DNA from: Rhizobium rhizogenes NBRC 13257
Lineage (GTDB): Bacteria; Pseudomonadota; Alphaproteobacteria; Rhizobiales; Rhizobiaceae
Length of the DNA: 64,000 nucleotides
Assembly: GCF_000696095.1 (NCBI RefSeq)
Contig: NZ_BAYX01000006.1
Coordinates: forward strand, 412,107 to 476,106
Direction of reading: 5' to 3'
Shown in pieces: positions 17,782 to 28,370 of the stretch. Within the stretch, counting starts at the first letter, position 1. Each line of letters opens with the position of its first letter. The notes beneath the pieces were generated by a model. The model was not told where the DNA came from, made no database searches, and saw only the letters and a program-made list of their open reading frames with translations. The translations under genes and the position numbers were made by a program.

Positions 17782-19868
17782 GCAAGACTGTTGTTGTCAA
17801 AGCCGGCGCGGTATCGCTGGCGCTCGGCCTGCCAGCGAGCGGCATGCCGGAGATCCTCGGCTTCGGCCGTGGGGCGCTTGCGCCCGACTTTTGGCCTGAC
17901 GTTCCGCGTTCGAGCCGTGTCAACGGCATGGATATCGCCGTGCCGTCGAATGTTCTGCTGCCTGTCGGCGGGCTCGGCTTCTTCGGCTGGCCGGCGATCT
18001 CAGGGCACCGCGACGGGCGCTCGTTCATCCTGGAGTTCCAGAACTGGCAGGCCGAGGAGATCGCTTCCGGTGTCATTCTGAAGGCTGAGGATCCTGTCGC
18101 GGAGATCGGCCTGCGGATCTGCATCGAGGCGAGCCCCGCCGAAGTGTTGTCGATTTCGACATCGCTGACCAATCTTGGTTCCGGCGATTACACCCTCGAC
18201 CGATGCATGGCGGCGAGCTTCCTCATGCCTGCCGGTGCGGCGGAGCTGACCACCTTCACAGGCATGTGGGGCCGGGAATTCCAGACACGCCGCACGGCAA
18301 TTGCCGACGGGCTCTGGATGCAGGAAAGCCGGCGCGGGCGCACCTCGCATGACCGCTTCCCCTTCGCTTGCCTCGAATGCGGTGGTGAGCGGATGGGCTT
18401 CCATCTCGGCTGGAGCGGCAATCACTTGATGGCGATCGATACGCTTGATGACGGGCGCCGGCTGGTGCATCTCGGCGAGCTCTTCGAACCAGGCGAAATA
18501 CGTCTGGCAACCGGCGAAACCTACGCCAGCCCGACAGCCTTTGCCGGGCCTGACAGTGAAGCTTTCCATGCCTTCGTGCGAGAGAGCGTAATTGCTTGGC
18601 CGGGCGGCGAGATGAAGCCCCGGCCGGTGACGCTGAACACCTGGGAAGGCAATTACTTCGATCACCGCATGGACTCTCTCAAGGCCCAGGCCGATGCGGC
18701 GGCGGCCGTCGGCATCGAGCGCTTCGTCCTCGATGACGGTTGGTTCGGCAAGCGCGATGACGATACCACCAGCCTCGGCGACTGGTTCATCGACGAGCGG
18801 AAATATCCCGAAGGGCTTAAGCCGCTCGTCGACCATGTGACTTCCCTTGGCATGGAATTCGGGCTCTGGTTCGAGCCCGAGAATGTAAATCCCGAGTCGG
18901 AGCTCTTCCGTGCTCATCCCGATTGGGCTCTGCAGGTCGAAGGGCGTCCGCTGCTTCTGTCGAGAAACCAGCTGGTGCTGGATCTGACGCGGCCGGAGGT
19001 CAGCGGCTATCTCTTCAGATGCATGGAAGCCGTGCTTTCCCAGCATGCGATCGCCTATATCAAATGGGACATGAACCGCGACCTGACCCATGCAGGCGGC
19101 GCGGATGGCCGTGCTCGGACCGCGCAGCAGACGCGGGCGGTCTATGCCCTGATGGATAGGATCCGGCAGGCGTTTCCGGCCGTCGAGATCGAAAGCTGCG
19201 CATCGGGCGGCGGGCGTATCGATTATGGTGTTCTCCGACACACGCACCGCGTCTGGACCTCCGATTGCACCGATGCCTTCGAACGGCTTGAAATACAGCA
19301 TGGGGCCTCGCAGTTCGTTCCGCCGGAACTTCTCGGCGCGCACATCGCCGCGTCGCCGAACCACCAGACCGGCCGCAGGCTGACGCTTTCCTTCCGGGCG
19401 CTCGTCGCGCTCGCCTATCATCTGGGCGTCGAACTCAACCCGTTGACCCTCGATGCGGACGAGAAGCAGGAGCTTGAAGGCTGGATCGCGCTTCATAAGA
19501 GCCTGCGTCCGCTCCTGCATGCGCCTGGCAAGCAATTTCGCCTGCCGCCACTCGACGGCCGTTACGTCTGGGGTGCTGCGGACGAGAGCCGTATCGTGGC
19601 TTTCGTCGCGCAGGGTCCGCAAATGGTTGGCGAGCAGCCGGCGCCGGTTCGCCTGCCGGTGAGCGGTGAAGGTGCTGGCAAGTGGCGTGTGAAGGCGATC
19701 CATCCCGCCGAGCCCGAGTTCATCCGGATATCGGAAGGACAACAGCGGCTTCTGAACGGCGAACTGACCTTCAGCCTCGATACGCTCCGGCATGTCGGCT
19801 TGCCGCTGCCGATGCTTCGGCCCGAAAGCGGGCTTCTTCTTGAATTCGAACCAGTGACGGGAGACTAA
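17778..19868 (+). CDS. Alpha-galactosidase, glycoside hydrolase family 36
   Basis: Cytoplasmic retaining alpha-galactosidase that releases galactose from melibiose or raffinose-family sugars. 696 residues from ATG 17778, which overlaps the permease stop; the open frame reaches further back but lies inside the permease gene. Clan-D motifs: LDDGWF near 318, LWFEPENV near 363, nucleophile Asp431 in YIKWDMNRD, CASGGGRIDYG at 474-484, and acid/base Asp496 in VWTSDCTDA. The 65-residue spacing of the two catalytic Asp agrees with characterised GH36 enzymes. No signal peptide, so the sugar is imported intact and split inside the cell. Confidence 0.93.
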   Translation: MSKTVVVKAGAVSLALGLPASGMPEILGFGRGALAPDFWPDVPRSSRVNGMDIAVPSNVLLPVGGLGFFGWPAISGHRDGRSFILEFQNWQAEEIASGVILKAEDPVAEIGLRICIEASPAEVLSISTSLTNLGSGDYTLDRCMAASFLMPAGAAELTTFTGMWGREFQTRRTAIADGLWMQESRRGRTSHDRFPFACLECGGERMGFHLGWSGNHLMAIDTLDDGRRLVHLGELFEPGEIRLATGETYASPTAFAGPDSEAFHAFVRESVIAWPGGEMKPRPVTLNTWEGNYFDHRMDSLKAQADAAAAVGIERFVLDDGWFGKRDDDTTSLGDWFIDERKYPEGLKPLVDHVTSLGMEFGLWFEPENVNPESELFRAHPDWALQVEGRPLLLSRNQLVLDLTRPEVSGYLFRCMEAVLSQHAIAYIKWDMNRDLTHAGGADGRARTAQQTRAVYALMDRIRQAFPAVEIESCASGGGRIDYGVLRHTHRVWTSDCTDAFERLEIQHGASQFVPPELLGAHIAASPNHQTGRRLTLSFRALVALAYHLGVELNPLTLDADEKQELEGWIALHKSLRPLLHAPGKQFRLPPLDGRYVWGAADESRIVAFVAQGPQMVGEQPAPVRLPVSGEGAGKWRVKAIHPAEPEFIRISEGQQRLLNGELTFSLDTLRHVGLPLPMLRPESGLLLEFEPVTGD

Positions 19869-19873
19869 GTCTC

Positions 19874-20964
<1,091 letters not shown>

Positions 20965-20965
<1 letters not shown>

Positions 20966-22899
20966 TGCTTGGCGTTTGCTATTATCCGGAACATTGGCCC
21001 GAGAGCTGGTGGGAAAAAGACGCGCGTCGCATGCGGGCGCTTGGCATTTCTCATGTCCGCATCGGCGAGTTCGCCTGGTCGCGTCTTGAGCCGACGCGCG
21101 GCTCCTTCGATTTCGGCTGGCTCGACCGGGCGATCGACACGCTGGCGGCCGCCGGTCTAAAGGTCGTGCTCGGCACGCCGACCGCCACGCCGCCGAAGTG
21201 GCTGATGGACGAATATCCGGAGATCGCTCCGGTGGATGAGCAGGGCAGGGTGCGGGGCTTCGGCTCGCGCCGTCATTACACTTTCTCATCGGATGTCTGG
21301 TGGAAGGAGTCGGAACGTATCGTCGAGGTCGTCGCGAAGCGATATGGTGAGCATCCCGGTATTGTCGGCTGGCAGACCGACAATGAATACGGATGTCACG
21401 ATACCAGCCTTTCCTGGGGTGCCGAAGATCTGAAGGCGTTTCGCCGCTGGCTTCGCCTCCGCTATCAGTCGGCGCAGCAATTGAACGAGGCCTGGGGCAG
21501 CGTCTTCTGGTCGATGGAAGTGCAGAGCTTCGAGGATGTCGTGCTGCCGAATCTGACGGTGACGGAGACGAACCCCGCCGTCCGGCTCGATTTCTGGCGC
21601 TTCCATTCCGACCAGATCGCCGCCTATGACCGCATGCAGTGCGATATCATCCGAAAGCACTCTCCAAACCGTTGGATCACCCATAATTTCATGGGCTTCG
21701 TCAACGATTTCGATCATTGGAAGGTTGCCGAGAACCTGGATCTGGCCTCCTGGGATTCCTATCCGATCGGCTTTGTCGAGAAGTTTCCCTTCAGTGAGGC
21801 AGAGCGCGTGCGCTGGGCGGAGACATCCCACCCCGACATTGCCGCTTTTCATCACGATCTCTATCGCGGCGTCGGCAATGGCCGGTTCTGGATCATGGAG
21901 CAGCAGCCGGGGCCTGTGAACTGGGCGCCATGGAACCCGGTGCCCAAGCCGGGCATGGTGCGCCTGTGGAGCTGGGAAGGTCTTGCTCATGGGGCCGAGG
22001 TCGTCAGCTATTTCCGCTGGCGTCAGGCGCCGTTCGCGCAGGAGCAGATGCATGCCGGCCTGAACCTGCCCGGTCTCAACGAACTCTCGCCGGGAGGCAA
22101 GGAAGCCGAAATCGTCGGGCGTGAGATCGAGACCGTCGGTCCGTTGCCGGAAGCCGCTCAGGCCCCGGTCGCAATCGTCTACGACTATGAAAGCTACTGG
22201 TCCGCCGTCATTCAGCCGCAGGGCAAGGATTTTCGCTATGAAGAGCTCGCCTTCCGCTGGTACGAGGCGGTCAGGAAGCTCGGGCTCGACGTCGATTTCG
22301 TCCGTCCGGGTCAGTCGCTGAAAGGCTACAAGCTTGTTCTCGTTCCCTGCCTGATGCATGTCTCCGATGTGGCTCTGGCCGCGTTCGAACAGGCTGATGG
22401 GACCGTGCTTTTCGGTCCGCGGACCGGATCGCGGGACCGCCACTTCCGCATTCCGGCCAATCTTCCGCCGGGACCGATCGGCGACCTCACCGGTGTCAGG
22501 GTCACGCAGGTCGCGTCCTTGCGGCCGGGGCTCCGCGCCTCGTTGGCCGGTGCGGTCAACGGTCAGGCGACAAGATGGCGCGAACATATCGAGACGCAGT
22601 CGGATGCGACTGTCGTGGCGACCTTCGAAGACGGCGCTCCGGCGCTGGTGTCGAAGGGCCGTTATCTCTACCTCGCCTGCTGGGCGGACGGTGCACTCCT
22701 CGGCAATCTGATGTCCTACCTCGCGTCCAGCCTCGACCTGTCAACCACGGCGATACCCGATTTCATCCGTCTTCGCCGCGCCGGCAAGCTGACATTCGCG
22801 TTCAATTACGGGCCGGATGCGTGGACAATTCCCGGAGAGCAGGATTTCGTGCTCGGCGGGCAGGAGATCGCTCCGTTCTCTCTTTCAGCCTGGAAATAG
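20965..22899 (+). CDS. Beta-galactosidase, glycoside hydrolase family 42
   Basis: 644 residues from ATG 20965, which overlaps the ATPase stop (TAATG). The N-terminal TIM barrel starts at once with GVCYYPEHWPESWW. Acid/base Glu141 is in TDNEYGCHDT and nucleophile Glu312 in IMEQQPGPVNW, the same positions as in the Thermus A4 GH42 enzyme. The trimerisation and C-terminal beta domains follow (MSYLASSLDL, FAFNYGPDAW). Cytoplasmic. Having both an alpha- and a beta-galactosidase behind one importer suggests either a mixed galactoside or a broad importer. Confidence 0.93.
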
Positions 22900-22928
22900 A
22901 CACTGGGCTGGCGTGCAACGTGGAATAG

Positions 22929-22952
22929 CACGGCGGCGGTTTCGCCGCCGTG
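22929..22952 (+). terminator. Terminator-like hairpin after the galactoside operon
   Basis: Perfect 10-bp GC-rich stem CACGGCGGCG (22929-22938) and CGCCGCCGTG (22943-22952) with a GTTT loop, 29 bases after the beta-galactosidase stop. There is no T-tract, so it may act with Rho or mainly stabilise the 3' end. Confidence 0.55.
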
Positions 22953-23054
22953 GCCCCATGTCGAGACGAAAAGCTATTTCATTTGTTGCGATGGAATGGC
23001 ATGGAGGAAGGACGACTGCACCGCTACAAGCATTTTCGCTTCGGTTGTTCCGCC

Positions 23055-23489
23055 ATGATGTCTGCACAGCAATACCTCGCAGCACTTTTGCTGGCCTCTT
23101 TCGTATCTCTTCCGGCACTTGCCGCAGACCAGAAAGATCCAACCGACCGCAGCCTTGATCTCTGCCTGCAGGATCCGAACAATGGATCGACGGGCGACCA
23201 GACGGCCTGCGAAACAAAAGCGCTCGCATCCTACGACAAGCGAATGAATCTCGCTTATTCCACACTCCTCAAGGAGCTTTCGCCGCCAGCCGCACAGGAC
23301 CTCAAGACCGCACAGCGCAGTTGGATCGCCTATCGCGATCTGGAAGCGAAGGCGCGGGAAAGCCTCTTTGAGACCCGGAACGGCAGCATGTATGCCCCGA
23401 TGGAGGCGGATGCGGAAGTGGCTCTGACCAAGGAGCGCGCGTTACTTCTGGAGCGCTACGTTCGGGTGCTCGACATTGACGGCCCCTAA
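23055..23489 (+). CDS. Exported LprI-like (DUF1311) protein
   Basis: 144 residues from ATG 23055 (or 23058), the start of a clean signal peptide (MMSAQQYLAALLLASFVSLPALA). The frame is open back to 22950, but that extension would bury the signal. The mature part has the DUF1311/LprI pattern: LDLCLQDPNNGSTGDQTACETKALASYDKRMNLAYSTLLKEL, two cysteines, then LKTAQRSWIAYRDLEAKA. LprI-type proteins are secreted or periplasmic, and one inhibits lysozyme; for this one a lysozyme-related role is only inference. Its stop overlaps the convergent gene's stop. Confidence 0.75.
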   Translation: MMSAQQYLAALLLASFVSLPALAADQKDPTDRSLDLCLQDPNNGSTGDQTACETKALASYDKRMNLAYSTLLKELSPPAAQDLKTAQRSWIAYRDLEAKARESLFETRNGSMYAPMEADAEVALTKERALLLERYVRVLDIDGP

Positions 23490-24157
23490 GCGATGCGCTG
23501 GTTTCTTTTCGGCCGAAAAATCAGGTACACCAGCAGTCCAGCCAACAAGGCTATCGCCCCCAATGAAAGGAAAAGCATGGAAGACAGCTTCTTGCTCTGT
23601 GTCGTCGTATCGTAACTGACCAGCGTCTCTCCGGCCTTGTTTTTCAGCTCAAACGCTTCGGAGCGGCCCGTCTGATCCTTGACTAGCCCGACGATGTCGG
23701 TGTCGATCCAGCTACGAAGCTCCTCATCGGACATAACAGCATTGACCTTCCACACCCGTGGTTCCGTTCCCGCGGCCGACGATCCAGTGGGTACGACTGT
23801 CAGTTCGATCCACCAGTTGGATGCAAACGGATTGATCGAGCTCGCCGACTGATCGCTGTTTTCTTCCGCCCGATGCACTGTCGAAATGCTCGTTATATGA
23901 GCGGCGACCTGGGTCAGTTCCTGCTCGGATGGCACTTGCTGGGAGAGGCCATATACCGTCGACCCAATACCGACGGCAGCCAGAAACAAAGCGGCATTCA
24001 TACGCTTCTTCTGCAGGCCGCTTTGCGCGTCTGTTGGATCTACCGTGCCTGTTCCGGCGAGACGATTGGCGCGGCGTCTGCGGGAGTTCAGGAAAACCGC
24101 GGCGAACAGCACGATGAGGATCACATAGATCAGAATATGCGCAAGGCTGTAGGGCAA
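23486..24157 (-). CDS. Small inner-membrane protein of unknown function
   Basis: About 223 residues with three hydrophobic segments: about 6-22, 55-72 and near the C-terminus (LSSMLFLSLGAIALLAGLLVYLIF), with a soluble middle region (ELTQVAAHITSISTVHRAEEN ... ELTVVPTGSSAAGTEPRVWKVN). A longer start at TTG 24178 is possible, but a full GGAGGAG (24170-24164) sits 6 bases upstream of TTG 24157, so that start is preferred. The soluble part may face the periplasm. No family recognised. It ends tail-to-tail with the LprI-like gene, overlapping by 4 bases. Confidence 0.6.
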   Translation of the reverse strand: MPYSLAHILIYVILIVLFAAVFLNSRRRRANRLAGTGTVDPTDAQSGLQKKRMNAALFLAAVGIGSTVYGLSQQVPSEQELTQVAAHITSISTVHRAEENSDQSASSINPFASNWWIELTVVPTGSSAAGTEPRVWKVNAVMSDEELRSWIDTDIVGLVKDQTGRSEAFELKNKAGETLVSYDTTTQSKKLSSMLFLSLGAIALLAGLLVYLIFRPKRNQRIA

Positions 24158-24409
24158 ATTCGTCTCCTCCACTTTCAATTGCTCGAATCGTGGACGTGAT
24201 CCTTGAGTTGAGCCGTTCCGTTATAATCAAAAACACTTGAATGCCAATCTAGGGCCGAGCCACAATCCTGGCGACACCATCGCCGTGCCGCCGACGTCGC
24301 TTGCCCCGCTGAACGCTGATGTTTTCAGTGGGGAAGTCGATACCGCTATGGTAGAAAACCTCGCGGCAAGACTTTCGTCACCGCGAATTGGCATGGAGCA
24401 GCACACGAG
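24158..24409. other. Divergent intergenic region with a hairpin
   Basis: 252 bases between two divergent membrane-protein genes. It contains one inverted repeat, CCCCGCTGAA (24304-24313) with TTCAGTGGGG (24324-24333), paired with one G-T wobble. It must hold both promoters, which I cannot place with confidence. Confidence 0.35.
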
Positions 24410-26611
24410 ATGAATGTGACCCAGACCAGCGGCGGGAACGGCAACCGCAAGATCGATTTCCGCGCGAGCTTGGTTTTGGTCGTGTGGGTTCTTCTTGTAC
24501 CCATCGCGCTAGCCGCCCTGGGGCTCTGGCAGGCGCAGCGCGCGGCCGAAACCCTCGAAAACGCGGAGCGCTCTTCGGCCGAACTCTCGACAACCTCTGC
24601 CCAGGTGAAGGAAATCGCGGCAACCAATCCCAATGCCAGTCTCACCTTTGAGGGAGAGGGCGGGCCGATCTACCTCTCCGCGCTGGTTGCGGTTTCGCAG
24701 ATCAAGGACGCCCTTTCGCAAGCCGACGAGGATCTTGAGATCTCCCGGATTCGCCGGCCGCTGGTCTGGGTGACGATCGGTGGAGCGGTTCTTGCCTTTA
24801 TAGGTGGTGCAGCCGGTCTCATCACCGCGACCATCAGCGGGCTGCGGGCGCGCCGCTCGCAGCGCCAGTTGATCAAGAGCTTTCAACGTCTCGGATCTAT
24901 TCTGCCGTTTATTCTGGCAATGGTGGTGATTGGGTTTTGTATCGGCGTCAGCGCGGCAATATTGTTCGAGGCGATCAGCATCGGCCTATGGGCGGACCTG
25001 ACGACGGGAAGTGCCAAGCTGTTTGTCGCCGCCTTGGCGCTGGCCATCGTGGCCGCCTATAGCGCCTTCATGGCCCTGCGCGGACTGCGGGATGTCTTTG
25101 CGCTGTTCACACCCGAGCCGCTTGATGTCTCGGGGCGAGCCCTTGGCGAAGCGGAGGCACCGGAACTTTGGCGTTTTGCCCGCAGCCTGGCCGATCGGCA
25201 AAATGCCTTGCTGCCTGACACGATTATCGTCGGCCTTACTGAAGGCTTTTTTGTTACCGAAAGCCAGGTGCGTCTGTGGCCGGAAGACAGACTGCTGACC
25301 GGACGGTCGTTCTATCTGCCCGCGCCCTATCTCGATCTGCTCGATCGGCCCGAAATCACAACCATCATCGGCCATGAGTTCGCGCATTTTTCTGGCGAGG
25401 ATACCCGCTACAGCCAACGGTTTACCCCCATCTATGCAGGTTTCTGGCGTGCGCTGACGGCGCTGCAACGAGTCGATGGCGGCCGTTTCGTTTTGTATCC
25501 GGCGGTTAAGCTTGGCTTTCATGCCATCCAGCAGTTCGATCACGCGGTCTGGCACTGGAGCCGGCTGCGAGAATTCGAAGCCGACCGCATGGGCGGTCTG
25601 CTCGGCACGCCGGCAGATGCCGCCTCGGCGCTGATCCGCACCGGCGTCATCGCGCCGGCCGTCACCTATGTTCTCGGTCGAGCCCACGCAGAATCCGATA
25701 ATGATGCATTGCACGATCTCGTCGCTGAGACGACGGAGCTGGTTCGCACGGAAGGATGGGCCGATCCCATTCCGCTTCTTGAAGACCGGCAATCACACCC
25801 GACGGACAGCCATCCACCGACGATCCGGCGCATATCGGCCCTGGGTGTCCACCTTGACGAGGATATTCTGAGGAGAGCGACGCGCCGGCCGGAGCAGGGC
25901 GTTCGATCCTTCGTGCATGAGCTGTTTCCGGATTGGACAGGCTTGTGCCGTCGTCTAAGCCAGGATTTCATCGATGATGCGCGCAAAGCGCGTGCCCTTC
26001 GTCGCGAAGCGCTTGAAAAGGTCGTCGCTGATGTGGCCGACGAGACCGTTGTCTATGACAACGTCAAGCCGATGATCTGGACGATGGGGATCGTGGCGGG
26101 GATTTTCGGCGCATTCGGCCTGACGGTCGTGGTGTTTTCCGCGCAGGCAGGCCTCGGCTATGACAAATTCGGGCAGATGATGATGGCTGTTGTCACCGGC
26201 ACATGCGCGGCGGCAGCTGCCATTTATGCGGTTTTTCTCCATCGGAGAGCGGCAAGACCACTCATGGTGTTGAACCCGGACGGACTGGTTTCGCTGCGGT
26301 TGGATAGGCCTATTGCCTGGACGGAAATTGCCAAATACGCGGTCTACGCATCAACTCGTTTCTCCCTGCGTCTCTGGCTCCATCAAGACGCAACCGTGCC
26401 CAAGAAGGACTGGAGCGCGCTCTATAGCAAGGTCGACCGTCGACGGAGCATCGTCACATTGGGGGCTATGGGGATACGAGGCATGAAGCCGGCAGATTTC
26501 AGCGCCCTCGTTGGCCGGTATCTTTATGCCGCCTATGCCCGCCAGGAATTGGCCGCCGCTGCATCAGGGTCGATCCAGGTCGCGACCGCTGACGAAAACG
26601 TAGATCAATAA
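24410..26611 (+). CDS. Membrane-bound M48-family zinc metallopeptidase
   Basis: 733 residues. Several N-terminal membrane helices (about 20-42, 119-143, 163-190, 203-225) precede a peptidase domain with the zinc motif HEFAH at 322-326 and the third ligand Glu388 in REFEADRMGG, the HExxH...ExxAD arrangement of M48 (HtpX/Ste24/BepA group). Two further helices lie about 555-600 (IWTMGIVAGIFGAFGLTVVVF and a second), followed by a cytoplasmic tail. It is longer than HtpX (about 300 aa) because of the N-terminal helical block and C-terminal tail. Probably a membrane-protein quality-control or envelope-stress protease; target unknown. Monocistronic by position. The ribosome-binding site is weak. Confidence 0.85.
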   Translation: MNVTQTSGGNGNRKIDFRASLVLVVWVLLVPIALAALGLWQAQRAAETLENAERSSAELSTTSAQVKEIAATNPNASLTFEGEGGPIYLSALVAVSQIKDALSQADEDLEISRIRRPLVWVTIGGAVLAFIGGAAGLITATISGLRARRSQRQLIKSFQRLGSILPFILAMVVIGFCIGVSAAILFEAISIGLWADLTTGSAKLFVAALALAIVAAYSAFMALRGLRDVFALFTPEPLDVSGRALGEAEAPELWRFARSLADRQNALLPDTIIVGLTEGFFVTESQVRLWPEDRLLTGRSFYLPAPYLDLLDRPEITTIIGHEFAHFSGEDTRYSQRFTPIYAGFWRALTALQRVDGGRFVLYPAVKLGFHAIQQFDHAVWHWSRLREFEADRMGGLLGTPADAASALIRTGVIAPAVTYVLGRAHAESDNDALHDLVAETTELVRTEGWADPIPLLEDRQSHPTDSHPPTIRRISALGVHLDEDILRRATRRPEQGVRSFVHELFPDWTGLCRRLSQDFIDDARKARALRREALEKVVADVADETVVYDNVKPMIWTMGIVAGIFGAFGLTVVVFSAQAGLGYDKFGQMMMAVVTGTCAAAAAIYAVFLHRRAARPLMVLNPDGLVSLRLDRPIAWTEIAKYAVYASTRFSLRLWLHQDATVPKKDWSALYSKVDRRRSIVTLGAMGIRGMKPADFSALVGRYLYAAYARQELAAAASGSIQVATADENVDQ

Positions 26612-26687
26612 TGCGCTCCTTGGGGCAGTCACCTCAAGCTGGACGACCAAGCCAAGCCTCAGTGTCGAAACAGCTTCGAGCGCGCAA

Positions 26688-28340
26688 TCACAATTGCCCG
26701 GCGCGATAGTTGTCCACGAGGTTTCGGCAAGCGCGGATTGTCAGCGCCATGACTGTCAGCGTCGTACCGGCAATACCGCTGCCGGGAAAAGCTGACGCAT
26801 CCGTCACGATCAGATTGGGAACGTCCCAGCTCTGGTTATAGGCATTGAGGATGGAGTCCTTTTCGGATGTCCCCATGCGCGCGCCGCCCGTCTCGTGGAT
26901 CGCAGCGCCCATGCACATGGTCTTGCGAAACCATTTTCGGAACATGAAGCGGCTGAAGGCATCCGCGTCGGGAAATGCGCCGCGGCCCATTTCCTTGAGA
27001 CCGGCGGGCGAGCCGATGAACTCCAGCTCGCCGCCGACGCCTCGCACCGTCTCGATCAGCGTCTCTTCCTGACGGCGCAGCAGGGCGTGTTCTTCCTCTC
27101 CCATGGCGCAGCGGATATGCGGGACCGAAATGTTCCAGGCATCCTTGCGCCGGGCATCAAGAGTGATGCGGTTGTCGGCATAGGGCAGCATCCGGCCGAA
27201 GCCGAAGAAGGCGAGCCGGGAAGGCTGGTCATTCGGTGCCGGAGCGCGGCCGACGCTGCCCTGATAGTCGAAGTCTCCGCGAGAAGCGTCGCTAGCCCCG
27301 AAGCGCGGAATGAAGATGCCGCCCGAAGGGTTGTAGAAGGGATCGGCCGGCGCGGAAGTGTCGGTCGCCCAACCTGTCGCTTTCGGGAAGGACCCGAAAG
27401 CGAGGCAGGGCAGCTGATCCATGAAATAGCGCCCGAGCGTGCCTGAGCTGTTGCCCAGCCCGTCGGGATGCTTGGGCGATGCCGAATTGAGCAGCAGCCG
27501 TACGCTTTCGATCGGGGAGGCCGAAAGCACCACCAGCGCGGCGCGCGCGATCTCCACTTTGCCCGTCTCACGATCGATGAATTCCGCACCGGTCGCCCGG
27601 CCGCTCTCATCATCCGTCGTGATGCGGCGAACGATGGCGTCGTGACGGATAGTGAGGCGGCCGGTCGCCAGCGCCTCACGCAAGGGTTTTGGCGTGCGCT
27701 CGGCGTCCGGGGCGATGTAGCGCCAGGAGACGACGCTCCGTTCCGGCCAGCGGCCCTCCACTTCGGTCTTGAAGGTCTCTTCGGCCGGCGTCAGTTTTGC
27801 GGGATGGGCATAGACGCCGTCGGGCAGGGTCTCCACGCCGTCCTTGTTGCCATAGAGCCCGAGATAGGATTCGACCTCGGCATAATAGGGGGCCAGCTCG
27901 TCATAGGAAACGGGCCAGTCGACGCCCTTGCCGGTTCGCGACTGGATCTTGAAATCATCGTCGGTCCAGCGCAGCAACACGCGGCCGAAACTATGCAGGC
28001 GTCCACCGCTCTGGCGCCCGCGAATCCAGAGAAACGGCGCATCCTTTGGTGTCGTGTAAGGGTTCTTGCGGTCGTTGACGAAGAAGTGGCTGAAGCGCTC
28101 GGTAAAGAAGGCGGCGCGCGCCTGGATGGGCTGACCCTTGAGCGTGGCGCGGGCGCGCTCCCAGATATTGATACTGCTGGCCGGCTCCTTCTTGCGGGAG
28201 GGATCGAAATCCTTCTGCGAGACGGCAGGCCCCGCCTCGAGCAGCAGGACCGAAAGCCCTTGAGCGGTCAATTCCTTGGCGGCGAAGGAGCCTGCCGCGC
28301 CGGAGCCGATCACCAGCGCATCATAGATAGTCTGAGACAT
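26688..28340 (-). CDS. GMC-family FAD sugar dehydrogenase
   Basis: 550 residues from ATG 28340 (a TTG two codons earlier is unlikely). FAD motif VIGSGAAGSFAAKEL at residues 10-24, cofactor loop WIRGRQSGGRLHSFGR, and the C-terminal HETGGARMGT and DASAFPGSGIAGTTLTVMAL. It resembles the large subunits of gluconate, fructose and glucoside 3-dehydrogenases more than choline dehydrogenase. The Asn usually seen in the NPTLT motif appears to be Gly here (AGTTLT), while the His in HETGG is kept. No gluconate-dehydrogenase-type small subunit or cytochrome c subunit is adjacent, so its electron acceptor is unclear. Last gene of the sugar operon; probably oxidises the imported sugar. Confidence 0.85.
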   Translation of the reverse strand: MSQTIYDALVIGSGAAGSFAAKELTAQGLSVLLLEAGPAVSQKDFDPSRKKEPASSINIWERARATLKGQPIQARAAFFTERFSHFFVNDRKNPYTTPKDAPFLWIRGRQSGGRLHSFGRVLLRWTDDDFKIQSRTGKGVDWPVSYDELAPYYAEVESYLGLYGNKDGVETLPDGVYAHPAKLTPAEETFKTEVEGRWPERSVVSWRYIAPDAERTPKPLREALATGRLTIRHDAIVRRITTDDESGRATGAEFIDRETGKVEIARAALVVLSASPIESVRLLLNSASPKHPDGLGNSSGTLGRYFMDQLPCLAFGSFPKATGWATDTSAPADPFYNPSGGIFIPRFGASDASRGDFDYQGSVGRAPAPNDQPSRLAFFGFGRMLPYADNRITLDARRKDAWNISVPHIRCAMGEEEHALLRRQEETLIETVRGVGGELEFIGSPAGLKEMGRGAFPDADAFSRFMFRKWFRKTMCMGAAIHETGGARMGTSEKDSILNAYNQSWDVPNLIVTDASAFPGSGIAGTTLTVMALTIRACRNLVDNYRAGQL

Positions 28341-28370
28341 GAGCAATTTCCGTATGGTCTGAAAGCTGTG

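Noticed and set aside
18000..19793. 597-codon minus-strand frame opposite the alpha-galactosidase
   Set aside because: Antisense to an enzyme with intact catalytic motifs; no protein-like pattern.
22950..23054. N-terminal extension of the LprI-like protein
   Set aside because: Would place 35 charged and aromatic residues ahead of a good signal peptide; the Met pair at 23055/23058 is the sensible start.
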